Source: Microbispora hainanensis (GTDB lineage: Bacteria; Actinomycetota; Actinomycetes; Streptosporangiales; Streptosporangiaceae). Taken from it: a stretch of 64,000 bases of DNA. A model generated the notes under the pieces. That model did not search any database, was not told the DNA's origin, and was given only the letters and a program-made list of their open reading frames with translations. Position 1 is the stretch's first letter. Every line of letters begins with the position of its first letter. The translations under genes were made by a program, and so were the position numbers. Location of the stretch: contig NZ_VIRM01000002.1 of the NCBI RefSeq assembly GCF_006874475.1, positions 1 to 64,000 on the forward strand, written 5' to 3'. This document shows, piece by piece, positions 15,213-25,027 of the stretch.

Positions 15213-15796
15213 TGACCGCCACCACTACTGCGTCCACTGAAACCGGGCGCCCCGTTCCGCGCCTCAAGCAGCGCTACCGCGAGGAGATCATCGCGAAGCT
15301 GCGCGAGGAGTTCGGCATCGAGAACATCATGCAGGTGCCCACGATCACCAAGATCAAGGTGAACATGGGTGTCGGCGAGGCCGCCCGCGACTCGAAGCTC
15401 ATCGAGGGCGCGGTTCGCGACCTGACCGCGATCACCGGCCAGAAGCCGGCCGTCGCCCGCGCCCGCAAGTCCATCGCGCAGTTCAAGCTGCGCGAGGGCA
15501 TGCCGATCGGCGCGCACGTGACGCTGCGCGGCGACCGCATGTGGGAGTTCCTCGACCGCCTGCTGTCCCTGGCGCTGCCGCGTATCCGGGACTTCCGTGG
15601 TCTGTCGCCTAAGCAGTTCGACGGCAACGGCAACTACACCTTCGGCCTCACGGAGCAGGTCATGTTCCACGAGGTCGACCAGGACAGGGTGGACCGGCAG
15701 CGGGGCATGGACATCACGGTCGTGACCACCGCGAAGAACGACGAGCAGGGCCGGGCGCTGCTGAAGCTCCTCGGTTTCCCCTTCAAGGAGGCCTGA
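15212..15796 (+). CDS. rplE: 50S ribosomal protein L5
   Basis: The 194-aa L5 binds 5S rRNA. After a Thr-rich N-terminal extension of about 15 residues, the core runs from [10 protein letters not shown] and includes VNMGVGEA and [17 protein letters not shown]. It lies between rplX and rpsZ with 1-2 nt spacing. Confidence 0.97.
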   Translation: MTATTTASTETGRPVPRLKQRYREEIIAKLREEFGIENIMQVPTITKIKVNMGVGEAARDSKLIEGAVRDLTAITGQKPAVARARKSIAQFKLREGMPIGAHVTLRGDRMWEFLDRLLSLALPRIRDFRGLSPKQFDGNGNYTFGLTEQVMFHEVDQDRVDRQRGMDITVVTTAKNDEQGRALLKLLGFPFKEA

Positions 15797-15798
15797 TC

Positions 15799-15984
15799 AT
15801 GGCGAAGACGTCGCTGAAGGTCAAGGCAGCGCGCAAGCAGAAGTTCGAGGTCCGGGCGTACACTCGGTGCTCCCGCTGCGGCCGTCCCCGCGCTGTCTAC
15901 CGCAAGTTCGGGCTGTGCCGCGTGTGCTTCCGCGAGATGGCGCACCGGGGCGAGCTGCCCGGCATCACCAAGTCGAGCTGGTAA
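15799..15984 (+). CDS. rpsZ: 30S ribosomal protein S14 type Z (zinc form)
   Basis: The 61-aa S14 is the short zinc-binding type. Four cysteines, Cys24, Cys27, Cys40 and Cys43, form a CxxC-x12-CxxC ribbon. Actinomycetes often keep a zinc-free copy elsewhere under Zur control; none is visible here. Confidence 0.97.
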   Translation: MAKTSLKVKAARKQKFEVRAYTRCSRCGRPRAVYRKFGLCRVCFREMAHRGELPGITKSSW

Positions 15985-16022
15985 GCCCTCCGCGGGCCAG
16001 CCGTAAAGAAGTCATATCAACC

Positions 16023-16042
16023 GGGCGCTGGTCGCAGCGCCC
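16023..16042 (+). promoter_or_regulatory. Perfect hairpin before rpsH
   Basis: GGGCGCTG (16023-16030) and CAGCGCCC (16035-16042) form a perfect 8-bp stem with a GTCG loop in the 112-nt rpsZ-rpsH gap. In enterobacteria S8 represses the spc operon by binding a structured leader; this hairpin is a candidate for local control but is not recognisably an S8 site. Confidence 0.4.
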
Positions 16043-16096
16043 ACGACCACACCGAAGGTCCCATCGGGGAAACCGCGGTGAGGAAGGCCACCGGCC

Positions 16097-16495
16097 ATGA
16101 CGATGACCGACCCGATCGCAGACATGTTGACTCGTCTGCGTAACGCGAACTCGGCCTATCACGACACCGTGAGCATGCCTTACTCCAAGATCAAGGCACA
16201 CATCGCGGAGATCCTCCAGCAGGAGGGCTACATCCAGGGCTGGAGCGTCGAGGACGCCAAGGTTGGCAAGAACCTCGTGATGGAGCTGAAGTTCGGCCCC
16301 AGCCGCGAGCGCGCCATCGCGGGCCTGCGCCGGGTGTCGAAGCCCGGTCTGCGGGTTTATGCAAAGAAGGACAACCTGCCCCGCGTTCTGGGCGGTCTGG
16401 GCGTCGCGATCATCTCGACGTCCGGCGGTCTGATGACGGACCGGCAGGCGAGCAAGCGTGGAGTGGGCGGGGAAGTCCTCGCCTACGTCTGGTAA
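16097..16495 (+). CDS. rpsH: 30S ribosomal protein S8
   Basis: The 132-aa S8 begins [16 protein letters not shown] and ends with the [19 protein letters not shown] box typical of the family. It is a primary 16S rRNA-binding protein. It follows a 112-nt gap, unusual within this compact cluster. Confidence 0.97.
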   Translation: MTMTDPIADMLTRLRNANSAYHDTVSMPYSKIKAHIAEILQQEGYIQGWSVEDAKVGKNLVMELKFGPSRERAIAGLRRVSKPGLRVYAKKDNLPRVLGGLGVAIISTSGGLMTDRQASKRGVGGEVLAYVW

Positions 16496-16513
16496 CGAGG
16501 GGAGGCACTCAGC

Positions 16514-17056
16514 ATGTCGCGAATCGGACGGCTGCCCATCCCCGTACCGGCGGGTGTCGACATCACGATCGACGGCCGGGAAGTCCAGGTCAAGGGGCCC
16601 AAGGGCACGCTCACTCACACGGTCGCCGAGCCCATCGAGGTCTCGCGCGGCGAGGACGGCACCATCACCGTCACGCGCCCGAACGACGAGAACAGGGTTC
16701 GTGCGCTGCACGGCCTGTCCCGCACGCTCATCGCCAACATGGTGGCGGGCGTCACGCAGGGCTACACGAAGACGCTCGAGATCGTCGGCGTCGGTTACCG
16801 CGTCCAGGCCAAGGGTCCGACGGAGCTGGAGTTCTCTTTGGGCTTCAGCCACCCGGTGATCATCAAGGCCCCCGAGGGCGTCAGCTTCCGTGTCGAGAGG
16901 CCGACCCTGTTCCACGTGGACGGCATCGACAAGCAGCGGGTCGGCGAGGTCGCCGCCAACATCAGGAAGCTGCGCAAGCCGGACCCGTACAAGGGCAAGG
17001 GCGTGCGCTACCAGGGCGAGGTTGTCCGCCGCAAGGTCGGAAAGGCTGGTAAGTAG
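16514..17056 (+). CDS. rplF: 50S ribosomal protein L6
   Basis: The 180-aa L6 has two tandem RNA-binding folds. The conserved C-terminal signature [20 protein letters not shown] is at about residues 155-174. ATG start preceded by GAGGGGAGG. Confidence 0.97.
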   Translation: MSRIGRLPIPVPAGVDITIDGREVQVKGPKGTLTHTVAEPIEVSRGEDGTITVTRPNDENRVRALHGLSRTLIANMVAGVTQGYTKTLEIVGVGYRVQAKGPTELEFSLGFSHPVIIKAPEGVSFRVERPTLFHVDGIDKQRVGEVAANIRKLRKPDPYKGKGVRYQGEVVRRKVGKAGK

Positions 17057-17058
17057 GC

Positions 17059-17442
17059 ATGGCTGGAAAGACTGCGTTCGGCAAGCACACGGCCGCCCGC
17101 ACGGTCTCCCGGGCTCGCCGGCACCGCCGTGTCCGCAAGAACGTCTTCGGCACGGCCGAGCGTCCGCGCCTGGTCGTCAACCGGTCGACCCGTCACCTGT
17201 TCGTGCAGATCGTCGACGACACTCAGGGCCACACGCTGGTGAGCGCGTCCACCATGGACGTCTCGCTGCGCGGTGCCGAGGGTGACAAGACCGAGAAGGC
17301 GAAGAAGGTCGGCGAGCTTCTCGCTCAGCGGGCCAAGACCGCCGGGATCACCGCTGTCGTGTTCGACCGCGGTGGCAACCGCTACGCGGGGCGGATCGCC
17401 GCTCTCGCGGACAGCGCCCGTGAAGGCGGGCTGGAGTTCTGA
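17059..17442 (+). CDS. rplR: 50S ribosomal protein L18
   Basis: The 127-aa L18 binds 5S r[23 protein letters not shown] and the C-terminal [17 protein letters not shown] are diagnostic. It begins 2 nt after the rplF stop. Confidence 0.97.
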   Translation: MAGKTAFGKHTAARTVSRARRHRRVRKNVFGTAERPRLVVNRSTRHLFVQIVDDTQGHTLVSASTMDVSLRGAEGDKTEKAKKVGELLAQRAKTAGITAVVFDRGGNRYAGRIAALADSAREGGLEF

Positions 17443-17506
17443 TGACTCCGGCCCATGGGTCGCCACTGACGACCCGTCCAAAGAGCAACGAGAAGAGGAA
17501 CCACTG

Positions 17507-18139
17507 ATGGCTGCAGCTCCGCGTCGCGGTGCCGGCGGCGGTGGCGAGCGGCGTGACCGTCGTGATGACCGCCGCGGTGGCGCCGCAGACAAGGGCGTCT
17601 CGTACATCGAGCGCGTCGTAAAGATCAACCGAGTGGCCAAGGTCGTCCAGGGCGGCCGGCGCTTCAGCTTCACCGCGCTGGTCATCGTCGGCGACGGCAA
17701 CGGTCTCGTCGGGGTCGGCTACGGCAAGGCCAAGGAGGTGCCCGCGGCGATCGCCAAGGGCGTCGAGGAGGCCAAGAAGCACTTCTTCAAGGTTCCGCGC
17801 ATCCAGGGCACCATCCCGCACCCGGTGCAGGGCGAGGACGCCGCCGGCGTCGTCCTCCTGCGTCCGGCCTCGCCCGGTACGGGCGTCATCGCGGGTGGCC
17901 CGGTGCGCGCGGTCCTGGAGTGCGCCGGGATCCACGACGTGCTGTCCAAGTCGCTCGGCTCGGACAACCCGATCAACATCGTGCACGCCACCGTGGCGGC
18001 TCTGAAGGGCCTCAGCAGGCCCGAGGAGATCGCCGCCCGCCGTGGCCTGCCGATCGAGGACGTCGCTCCCAAGGCGATGCTGAAGGCTCGCGCCGAGGGT
18101 CTGGCCGAGGCGGCCGCGGCCGCGAAGGCGGTGAGCTAG
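17507..18139 (+). CDS. rpsE: 30S ribosomal protein S5
   Basis: The 210-aa S5 has a Gly/Arg/Asp-rich N-terminal extension of about 28 residues, then the double-stranded-RNA-binding core starting [13 protein letters not shown]. The [18 protein letters not shown] stretch follows. The ATG at 17507 has an AGAGGAA ribosome site; frames extending further upstream lie in the rplR gene. Confidence 0.97.
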   Translation: MAAAPRRGAGGGGERRDRRDDRRGGAADKGVSYIERVVKINRVAKVVQGGRRFSFTALVIVGDGNGLVGVGYGKAKEVPAAIAKGVEEAKKHFFKVPRIQGTIPHPVQGEDAAGVVLLRPASPGTGVIAGGPVRAVLECAGIHDVLSKSLGSDNPINIVHATVAALKGLSRPEEIAARRGLPIEDVAPKAMLKARAEGLAEAAAAAKAVS

Positions 18140-18141
18140 TG

Positions 18142-18324
18142 ATGGCTCGTCTGAAGATCACCCAGACCCGGTCCAAGATCGGTGGCCAGCAGAACCAGCG
18201 TGACTCGCTGCGTTCGCTGGGTCTGAAGCGAATCGGCGACGTCGTCGTCAAGGAGGACCGCCCGGAGATCCGGGGCATGGTCGCCAAGGTGTCGCACCTC
18301 GTCGAGGTTGAGGAGGTCGACTAG
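18142..18324 (+). CDS. rpmD: 50S ribosomal protein L30
   Basis: The 60-aa L30 begins [15 protein letters not shown] and contains the [15 protein letters not shown] motif. The ATG at 18142 is 2 nt past the rpsE stop. Confidence 0.96.
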   Translation: MARLKITQTRSKIGGQQNQRDSLRSLGLKRIGDVVVKEDRPEIRGMVAKVSHLVEVEEVD

Positions 18325-18326
18325 TC

Positions 18327-18782
18327 ATGACCGAGAACGCTCCGCTCAAGATCCACGACCTCCGTCCGGCCCCCGGCGCCAACAAGGCCAAGACCCGCAA
18401 GGGCCGTGGCGAGGGCTCCAAGGGCAAGACGGCCGGCCGTGGCACCAAGGGCACCCGGGCCCGTACGAGTGTCATGCCGGGCTTCGAGGGTGGCCAGGTC
18501 CCGCTCCAGCGGCGGCTGCCGAAGCTGAAGGGCTTCTCCAACGCCCTGTTCAAGACGACCTACCAGGTCGTCAACCTGGACAGGCTCGGGGAGCTGTTCC
18601 CCCAGGGCGGCGACGTCACGCTCGACGACCTGGTGGCCAAGGGTGCGGTCCGCAAGAACCAGCCCGTCAAGGTGCTGGGCACCGGCGAGATCTCCGTGGC
18701 GGTGAACGTGCAGGCGCACGCCTTTTCCGCCAGCGCGAAGGAGAAGATCGCCGCGGCCGGTGGCTCGGTTTCCGAGCTGTAG
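18327..18782 (+). CDS. rplO: 50S ribosomal protein L15
   Basis: The 151-aa L15 starts with the flexible basic segment ([17 protein letters not shown]) that threads into 23S rRNA, then [15 protein letters not shown]. It follows rpmD by 2 nt and is followed by a 181-nt gap before secY. Confidence 0.97.
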   Translation: MTENAPLKIHDLRPAPGANKAKTRKGRGEGSKGKTAGRGTKGTRARTSVMPGFEGGQVPLQRRLPKLKGFSNALFKTTYQVVNLDRLGELFPQGGDVTLDDLVAKGAVRKNQPVKVLGTGEISVAVNVQAHAFSASAKEKIAAAGGSVSEL

Positions 18783-18799
18783 GCATCACGTGCTGCGAG

Positions 18800-18830
18800 G
18801 CGCGGAGGTTCACTATGAGCCTCCGCGCCC
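18800..18830 (+). terminator. Perfect 10-bp hairpin before secY
   Basis: GGCGCGGAGG (18800-18809) and CCTCCGCGCC (18821-18830) pair perfectly around an 11-nt loop, 18 nt after rplO. No U-tract follows. It may attenuate ribosomal-protein transcripts before secY. A second palindrome, CACGGGGG/CCCCCGTG, is at 18854-18871. A possible -10 (TAGAGT, 18840-18845) lies between them, with only a weak -35. Confidence 0.5.
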
Positions 18831-18898
18831 GTAGTGCGTTAGAGTTCGCCTGGCACGGGGGTCCCCCCGTGTTCGACCAAGCACTCTGGCAGGAAGAC

Positions 18899-18970
18899 AT
18901 GTCGATGGACGCCTTGCGGGCCATCGCCGACCGTTACCGCGTCACTGGCGCGCAGGAGGGACCGTGCTGA
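18899..18970 (+). other. Possible 23-aa leader ORF overlapping secY start
   Basis: An ATG at 18899 (or 18905) follows AGGAAG and opens a 23- or 21-codon frame that ends at TGA 18968-18970. This is 7 nt inside secY in another frame. The peptide has no recognisable domain. Its placement would allow coupled translation of secY, but it may be chance. Confidence 0.25.
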
Positions 18971-20271
18971 CCGCGATTACCCGGGCGTTCCGGACGCCTG
19001 ACCTGCGCAAGAAGCTGCTCTTCACACTGGGCATCATCGTGCTGTTCCGGCTTGGCTCGGTGCTTCCCACTCCGGGGGTCAACGCCCAGAACGTGGCCCT
19101 GTGTCTGGAGCAGGCCCAGGCGGGAGACGCTGCCAACCTCTACGGGATGGTGCAGCTCTTCAGCGGCGGCGCCCTGTTGAAACTTTCAGTGTTCGCGCTC
19201 GGCATCATGCCGTACATCACCGCGAGCATCATCTTGCAGCTGTTGACGGTGGTGATCCCGCGGTTGGAGGCCCTCAAGAAGGAGGGCCAGGCGGGCACGG
19301 CGAAGATCACGCAGTACACCCGTTACCTGACCATCGGGCTGGCGGTGCTGCAGTCCACCGCGTTCATCGCTCTGGCCCGCAGCGGGCAGCTCTTCCAGAA
19401 CTGTAACCAGGAGATCCTGCTCAGCCAGGACGTCTTCCCGCTGATCACCATGGTCGTCACGATGACCGCCGGCACCGCCGTGATCATGTGGCTGGGCGAG
19501 CTGGTGACCGACCGCGGCGTCGGCAACGGCATGTCGATCCTGATCTTCACTCAGGTCATCGCGGTGTTCCCGTCGGAGCTCGTGAACATCTTCCGGCAGA
19601 GCCCGTTCAAGTTCGTCGTCGTGATGATCGTCGGCGTCGTGATGATCGGCGTCGTCGTCTTCATCGAGCAGGCGCAGCGCCGGATCCCGGTGCAGTACGC
19701 CAAGCGGATGGTCGGCCGTCGCATGTACGGCGGCACCTCGACCTACATCCCGCTCAAGGTGAACCAGGCCGGCATCATCCCGGTCATCTTCGCCTCGTCG
19801 CTGCTCTACCTGCCGCAGCTTCTGGTGACGCTGTTCGGCAACAGCCAGAAGCCCAACGTGGTCATCGAGTGGCTGGCCCAGAACATGATCAGGGGCGACC
19901 ACCCGATCTACATGGCCACGTTCTTCCTGCTGATCGTCTTCTTCACGTACTTCTACGTGTCCATCACTTTCAACCCCTCTGAAGTGGCTGACAACATGAA
20001 GAAGTACGGTGGGTTCATCCCGGGCATCCGTCCGGGCCGGCCGACCGCTGAGTACCTGAGCTACGTGCTCAACAGGCTCACGGCCGCAGGCGCTCCGTAT
20101 CTGGGTGTGATCTCGCTCATCCCGATCATCGCGCTGGCGGTGGCCGGAGCGAGCCAGAACTTCCCGTTCGGAGGGACCAGCATTCTGATCATGGTTGGTG
20201 TTGGTCTGGACACGGTCAAGCAGATCGAGAGCCAGCTTCAGCAGCGCAACTACGAGGGCTTCCTGAGATAG
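18964..20271 (+). CDS. secY: Preprotein translocase subunit SecY
   Basis: The 435-aa membrane protein is the channel subunit of the Sec translocon. It starts [20 protein letters not shown] with the first of ten expected membrane helices, and contains [15 protein letters not shown] in helix 2 and [16 protein letters not shown]. The GTG start has GGAGGGACC directly upstream. Its TAG overlaps the adk GTG by 1 nt. Confidence 0.97.
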   Translation: MLTAITRAFRTPDLRKKLLFTLGIIVLFRLGSVLPTPGVNAQNVALCLEQAQAGDAANLYGMVQLFSGGALLKLSVFALGIMPYITASIILQLLTVVIPRLEALKKEGQAGTAKITQYTRYLTIGLAVLQSTAFIALARSGQLFQNCNQEILLSQDVFPLITMVVTMTAGTAVIMWLGELVTDRGVGNGMSILIFTQVIAVFPSELVNIFRQSPFKFVVVMIVGVVMIGVVVFIEQAQRRIPVQYAKRMVGRRMYGGTSTYIPLKVNQAGIIPVIFASSLLYLPQLLVTLFGNSQKPNVVIEWLAQNMIRGDHPIYMATFFLLIVFFTYFYVSITFNPSEVADNMKKYGGFIPGIRPGRPTAEYLSYVLNRLTAAGAPYLGVISLIPIIALAVAGASQNFPFGGTSILIMVGVGLDTVKQIESQLQQRNYEGFLR

Positions 20272-20924
20272 TGCGCGTCGTCCTGGTAGGGCCCCCCGGA
20301 GCGGGTAAGGGGACGCAGGCCCAGTTCATCGCTTCGCACCTGTCGATCCCGAAAATCTCGACAGGCGACATCTTCCGTGCCAACGTCTCCGGGGGCACGG
20401 AGCTCGGCAAGCTCGCCAAGGAGTACATGGACCGCGGTGACCTCGTCCCCGACGAGGTGACCGTGGCCATGGTCCGCGACCGGCTGTCGGAGGACGACGC
20501 GCAGGAGGGCTTCCTCCTGGACGGCTTCCCCCGCAACGTGCCCCAGGCCGAGGTCCTCAAGAAGATGCTGGCCGAGTTCGGCACGGCACTCGACGTGGTC
20601 CTCAACCTGGTCGTCGAGGACGACGAGGTCGTCCGGCGCCTCGCGGGCCGCCGTACGTGCCGCTCCTGCGGCAAGGTGTGGCATGTCGTGTTCGACCCGC
20701 CCGCCGTGGAGGGCGTCTGCGACGCCTGCGGCGGGGAGCTCTTCCAGCGGGACGACGACCGTGAGGAGACCATCAGGCGGCGCCTGGAGGTCTACCAGGA
20801 GCAGACGCAGCCGCTGATCTCGTTCTACGCGGACGAGGGGATCCTGCAGGGGGTCGACGCGACCGGTCCGGTCGAGGAGATCACCCAGCGGGCGATGTCG
20901 GCGCTGCGGCGGTTCGCCGACTGA
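20271..20924 (+). CDS. adk: Adenylate kinase
   Basis: The 217-aa enzyme interconverts ATP, AMP and ADP. The P-loop [10 protein letters not shown] is at residues 7-16, and DGFPRN and the RRLAGR region are present. The LID holds four cysteines (CRSC and CDAC pairs), so this is the long, zinc-binding-lid form. GTG start overlaps the secY stop. Confidence 0.97.
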   Translation: MRVVLVGPPGAGKGTQAQFIASHLSIPKISTGDIFRANVSGGTELGKLAKEYMDRGDLVPDEVTVAMVRDRLSEDDAQEGFLLDGFPRNVPQAEVLKKMLAEFGTALDVVLNLVVEDDEVVRRLAGRRTCRSCGKVWHVVFDPPAVEGVCDACGGELFQRDDDREETIRRRLEVYQEQTQPLISFYADEGILQGVDATGPVEEITQRAMSALRRFAD

Positions 20925-21010
20925 TTCATGACCGCGGCCGGGAACGCCACTCCAGTGCATGGGGTGGCGTTCAGGCTTATATGGGACAATTTCGAGAGGG
21001 GGTGCGTCAC

Positions 21011-21841
21011 GTGTTCAAGAAGAACCGGCACGGAATTCAGATAAAGAGCGCCGAGCAACTGGAGAAGATGCGTGCGGCCGGCCTGGTCGTCGCTCGCACA
21101 CTGGAGCTGCTCCGGACATCGGTCGAGCCCGGGATGACCCCGCTCGACCTCGACGCCATCGCCGAGAAGGCCATCCGGGACGAGGGCGCGATCCCGTCGT
21201 TCAAGGGCTACCAGGGCTTCCCCGCCACGATCTGCGCCTCCGTGAACGACGAGGTCGTCCACGGCATCCCCACCGACCGCCGTCCGTTCCGCGAGGGCGA
21301 CATCATCTCGATCGATTGCGGCGCGATCCTCGACGGGTGGCACGGCGACTCGGCGATCACCGTCGGGATCGGCGAGGTCGACCCCAAGCTGACCGAGCTC
21401 ATGCGGGTGACCGAGGAGGCCATGTGGCGCGGCATCGCCGCCCTGCGGGTCGGCGGGCACCTGTCCGACATCGGCCACCAGATCGAGAAGTACGTGCGCT
21501 CTCAGGGCCGCTACGGCATCCCTCAGGAGTACGGCGGGCACGGCATCGGCACCGAGATGCACATGGACCCCTGGGTGGCCAACCACGGCAAGCCGGGGCG
21601 CGGCCCCCGCTTCGAGGTCGGCATGTGCTTGGCGATCGAGCCGATGGTGAACCTCGGGACCGACCGCACCAAGGTGCTGGCCGACGACTGGACGGTCGTG
21701 ACGCTCGACGGGCGCGCCTCCGCCCACTTCGAGCACAGTGTCGCGGTGACGGAGAACGGCCCTCTGGTTCTCACGGCGCTCGACGGCGGAGCCTCCCGTT
21801 TCCCCGGCGTCGTCCCGGACGCGGGAGAAAGCGCATCCTGA
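21011..21841 (+). CDS. map: Methionine aminopeptidase, type I
   Basis: The 276-aa metalloprotease removes initiator methionine. The metal ligands are recognisable: the aspartates in DCGAILDGWHGDS, the His in GGHGIGTEMH, the Glu in AIEPM and the Glu in FEHSVAVTE. GTG at 21011 is chosen because it gives the usual MFKKNRHGIQIK start and has AGAGGGGG 7-14 nt upstream; an ATG at 20981 is also in frame. Confidence 0.94.
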   Translation: MFKKNRHGIQIKSAEQLEKMRAAGLVVARTLELLRTSVEPGMTPLDLDAIAEKAIRDEGAIPSFKGYQGFPATICASVNDEVVHGIPTDRRPFREGDIISIDCGAILDGWHGDSAITVGIGEVDPKLTELMRVTEEAMWRGIAALRVGGHLSDIGHQIEKYVRSQGRYGIPQEYGGHGIGTEMHMDPWVANHGKPGRGPRFEVGMCLAIEPMVNLGTDRTKVLADDWTVVTLDGRASAHFEHSVAVTENGPLVLTALDGGASRFPGVVPDAGESAS

Positions 21842-21923
21842 CCCGCCTCCTTAACGGGGCCCGCCATTTCGGCGTCGCTTGAACAATAATGGTCGTATCG
21901 CTCGACGGACCGGGAGATGGTAG

Positions 21924-22370
21924 ATGGCGGCAGTGCCGGAGATGCGGGCCTCCGACGGCGACCGTGACCGGGTCGCCGCGGCATTGCGTGAGCACGTGGC
22001 CGAGGGCAGGCTCACCATGGACGAGTTCAACGAGCGGCTTGAAGCGGTCTACCAGAGCCGCACGTACGGGGAACTGGCCCGGCTCACCTCCGATCTGCCG
22101 GAGATCGACCTGCACCGGCTGCCCGCCGCGACCGAGCCCGTGCAACGTGCCCAGCCCGCCCGGCCCGACAAGACGCCGGGCAGCCTGAAGAGCGCGTGGG
22201 GCGCCTGGGCGGGCGCCAGTGGCGTGACCTGGATGATCTGGCTCTTCACCACCATCGCTTCGGGACATTTCATCCCTCCGTGGCCGATGTGGGTCATGGG
22301 CCCCTGGGGCGTCATCCTCCTCATCAAGACGCTCTCCGACGCGGGCGGACGGTCCCGAGGCGGCGCCTGA
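21924..22370 (+). CDS. DUF1707 and two-helix membrane protein
   Basis: This 148-aa protein has an N-terminal DUF1707 domain (RASDGDRDRVAAALREHVAEGRL...FNERL...YGELARLTSDLP, residues 8-60), a proline-rich linker, then two hydrophobic segments at about 92-112 and 117-133. The combination is common in actinomycetes, and its function is unknown. It interrupts the usual map-infA neighbourhood. The alternative GTG start at 21933 removes three residues. Confidence 0.8.
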   Translation: MAAVPEMRASDGDRDRVAAALREHVAEGRLTMDEFNERLEAVYQSRTYGELARLTSDLPEIDLHRLPAATEPVQRAQPARPDKTPGSLKSAWGAWAGASGVTWMIWLFTTIASGHFIPPWPMWVMGPWGVILLIKTLSDAGGRSRGGA

Positions 22371-22791
22371 GCGTTCTTTACCGGGGGACCGCCGTCGGGG
22401 GAGCCTCGGGCGGGTAGACGTCCGGTGTCGCGACGTACGGCCCGCTCGGGCCGTGCCCCCGCGGTGCTCAGGCCGCACCCGCCCGCGGCGGCATGTCGGC
22501 GGTGCCAGGCGGGCGGGTGCGGCGGCCTCCGCCGGAAGCCGGCATCAGGCATCGGGCCCGCGCCGCGTTGGCCGGACACCCCCTCGGGGGGTACTCTGTG
22601 ATCTGGTTGTGTCGGGACCCCTGCCGTCGTTTCGCAATTCGGCCCGGGTTGTCGTACACTCCTTTGTCGGTTCACTATGACCTTTGCGCCTAGGCGGCCT
22701 GGCTGGTCGCCGCTCTCTGGAAGCGCCCGAAGGTCGCGGCTGCTTAGTGTTCCGAAGCCTCTGACGATCCGAACTGTGAAACGCGAGGGCC
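22371..22791. other. 421-bp gap with infA promoter candidates
   Basis: A perfect hairpin, ACGGCCC/GGGCCGT (22437-22454), may terminate upstream transcripts. A first promoter candidate is TTGGCC (22568-22573) and TACTCT (22592-22597), 18-nt spacer, with CCCCC-TC-GGGGG inside the spacer (22579-22590). A second is TTGTCG (22649-22654) and CACTAT (22673-22678), 18-nt spacer. No coding sequence is convincing here. GGTTCACTATGA at 22669-22680 also occurs before secY. Confidence 0.5.
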
Positions 22792-23013
22792 ATGGCCAAG
22801 AAAGACGGCGCCATCGAGATTGAGGGCACTGTTATTGAGTCGCTCCCGAACGCCATGTTCCGGGTGCAGCTCGACAACGGTCACAAGGTCCTGGCCCACA
22901 TCAGCGGGCGGATGCGGATGCACTACATCAGGATCCTGCCCGACGACCGGGTGGTCGTGGAGCTGAGCCCCTACGACCTCAGTCGCGGCCGGATCGTCTA
23001 CCGGTACAAGTAG
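22792..23013 (+). CDS. infA: Translation initiation factor IF-1
   Basis: The 73-aa S1/OB-fold protein occupies the ribosomal A site during initiation. It begins [20 protein letters not shown] and ends with the [10 protein letters not shown] of the family. It heads the infA-rpmJ-rpsM-rpsK-rpsD-rpoA-rplQ run. Confidence 0.98.
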   Translation: MAKKDGAIEIEGTVIESLPNAMFRVQLDNGHKVLAHISGRMRMHYIRILPDDRVVVELSPYDLSRGRIVYRYK

Positions 23014-23059
23014 CCCCCCCGCCAGCGGGGACGGGCCGTATGCGGAACGAATAAGGACT

Positions 23060-23173
23060 ATGAAGGTCAAGCCGAGCGTCAAGAAGATCTGCGACAAGTG
23101 CAAGGTGATTCGCCGGCACGGTCGCGTCATGGTGATCTGCGACAACCTGCGCCACAAGCAGCGCCAGGGCTGA
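23060..23173 (+). CDS. rpmJ: 50S ribosomal protein L36
   Basis: A 37-aa L36 starts with ATG after AATAAGGACT and begins [15 protein letters not shown]. Cys11, Cys14, Cys27 and His32 make the zinc site, so this is the zinc-binding form. It is 46 nt after infA. Confidence 0.97.
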   Translation: MKVKPSVKKICDKCKVIRRHGRVMVICDNLRHKQRQG

Positions 23174-23403
23174 GCCCAGCTCTCAGTACGTCGCCACCAG
23201 GCCCCTGCTGAGTCCGCCCCCGTGGCGGGCTCGCCGCGTGCGGGCCGGGACAACGAAAGCGCGTCACACACCCGCGCAGGCGGTCTCCGCGAGGAGCCCG
23301 TACCACGCGGGAGACCCCCGGTCGGAGGCCGGGGCCCTCGCCCGGGCATGGGAGGGGAAGTGTGGCGCAAGACCTCCGCCACACTGAAGGAGAATGCCCG
23401 ACC
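23174..23403. promoter_or_regulatory. rpmJ-rpsM gap with GC-rich hairpins
   Basis: This 230-nt noncoding stretch contains a CCCCGG/CCGGGG hairpin at 23316-23334 and a weaker CTCAG/CTGAG pairing just after rpmJ. An AAGGAG ribosome site for rpsM is at 23388-23393. No convincing promoter was recognised. Confidence 0.35.
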
Positions 23404-23784
23404 ATGGCCCGCCTGGTTGGCGTCGACCTCCCCCGCGACAAGCGGCTGGAGATCGCTCTCACCTACATTTTCGGAATCGGCCGCACCCGCGCCCAGGAGA
23501 TCCTTGACGCGACCGGCATCAGCCCCGACCTGCGCGTCCACCAGCTCACGGACGCCGAGCTCGTTCCGATGCGTGACTACATCGAGGCGAACTACAAGAT
23601 CGAGGGTGACCTGCGCCGCGAGATTCAGGCCGACATCCGACGCAAGATCGAGATCGGCTGCTACCAGGGCATTCGGCACCGCAAGGGGCTGCCTGTCCAC
23701 GGTCAGCGGACGCAGACGAACGCGCGCACCCGCAAGGGTAAGAAGAAGACCGTCGCCGGCAAGAAGAAGCCGGGCAAGAAGTAG
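23404..23784 (+). CDS. rpsM: 30S ribosomal protein S13
   Basis: The 126-aa S13 of the 30S head contacts the P-site tRNA and L5. It begins [16 protein letters not shown] and contains [21 protein letters not shown], then a Lys-rich tail. The ATG at 23404 follows AAGGAGAATG. Confidence 0.97.
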   Translation: MARLVGVDLPRDKRLEIALTYIFGIGRTRAQEILDATGISPDLRVHQLTDAELVPMRDYIEANYKIEGDLRREIQADIRRKIEIGCYQGIRHRKGLPVHGQRTQTNARTRKGKKKTVAGKKKPGKK

Positions 23785-23820
23785 TCCTTAGCAGCCACAT
23801 TTCCAGGAGTTAGCGCTTCA

Positions 23821-24225
23821 ATGCCGCCGAAGAGCCGCCAGGGCGCACCGAAGAAGGTGCGCCGCAAGGAGAAGAAGAACGTCGCTCACGGGCACGCCCA
23901 CATCAAGAGCACGTTCAACAACACGATCGTTTCGATCACCGACCCGAACGGGAACGTGATCTCCTGGGCCAGCGCCGGCCACGTCGGGTTCAAGGGCTCC
24001 CGTAAGTCCACCCCGTTCGCCGCGCAGATGGCTGCCGAGAACGCCGCTCGCCGCGCCATGGAGCACGGCATGCGCAAGGTCGACGTCTTCGTCAAGGGCC
24101 CCGGTTCCGGCCGTGAGACCGCGATCCGTTCGCTGCAGGCGACCGGTCTTGAGGTCGGGTCCATCCAGGACGTGACCCCGGTCCCGCACAACGGCTGCCG
24201 TCCGCCCAAGCGCCGTCGCGTCTGA
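23821..24225 (+). CDS. rpsK: 30S ribosomal protein S11
   Basis: The 134-aa S11 of the 30S platform contains [15 protein letters not shown] and ends in [13 protein letters not shown]. It follows rpsM by 36 nt with a CAGGAG ribosome site. Confidence 0.97.
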   Translation: MPPKSRQGAPKKVRRKEKKNVAHGHAHIKSTFNNTIVSITDPNGNVISWASAGHVGFKGSRKSTPFAAQMAAENAARRAMEHGMRKVDVFVKGPGSGRETAIRSLQATGLEVGSIQDVTPVPHNGCRPPKRRRV

Positions 24226-24245
24226 GCTCAGGAGAGTAGAGAGAA

Positions 24246-24872
24246 ATGGCTCGTTACACGGGTCCGGACTGCAAGCTCTGCCGCCGTGAGAAGACCAAGC
24301 TCTTCCTCAAGGGCAAGAAGTGCGAGTCCGCCAAGTGCCCCATCGAGATCCGCCCGTACCCGCCGGGCGAGCACGGCCGCGGCCGTCCGAAGGAGTCGGA
24401 GTACCAGCTCCAGCTCCGTGAGAAGCAGAAGACCCGCCGCATCTACGGCGTCCTCGAGAAGCAGTTCCACAACTACTACGAGGAAGCCAACCGCAAGGCG
24501 GGCAAGACGGGTGAGAACCTGCTCCAGATCCTGGAGAGCCGTCTCGACAACGTGGTCTACCGCGCCGGTTTCGCCGAGTCGCGTGACGCGGCCCGCCAGC
24601 AGGTGCGCCACGGCCACTTCCTCGTGAACGGCAAGAAGGTCGACATCCCGTCGTACCGCGTGCGCGAGCACGACATCATCGAGGTCCGCGAGAAGTCGCG
24701 CAACCTGCTTCCGTACGAGGTGGCCCGCGCGACCGCCGGCGACAAGACCGTCCCGGCCTGGCTGGGCGTCTCCGCCGAGAACATGCGCATCCTCGTGCAC
24801 CAGCTCCCGGTTCGCCAGCAGATCGACACGCTGGTCCAGGAGCAGCTGATCGTCGAGCTCTACTCCAAGTAG
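24246..24872 (+). CDS. rpsD: 30S ribosomal protein S4, zinc form
   Basis: The 208-aa S4 is a 16S assembly initiator. Cys9, Cys12, Cys26 and Cys31 give the zinc-binding N-terminal motif. The S4 RNA-binding domain follows at about residues 97-160 ([15 protein letters not shown], then [13 protein letters not shown]). It is 20 nt after rpsK. Confidence 0.97.
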   Translation: MARYTGPDCKLCRREKTKLFLKGKKCESAKCPIEIRPYPPGEHGRGRPKESEYQLQLREKQKTRRIYGVLEKQFHNYYEEANRKAGKTGENLLQILESRLDNVVYRAGFAESRDAARQQVRHGHFLVNGKKVDIPSYRVREHDIIEVREKSRNLLPYEVARATAGDKTVPAWLGVSAENMRILVHQLPVRQQIDTLVQEQLIVELYSK

Positions 24873-25027
24873 TAGAGTCCCGGCACTTCATGACGCCGTG
24901 CGGCCGGTACACTCCCGGCCGTACGGCATCATGGTTGTAGGCGAGCGGCGTCAAATAGCGGGCGTCGCCGTAACCCAGGGACCTCCCGTCCAGCGTGACG
25001 GGGCCGTCCCGGATCCAGGAGATCCTG

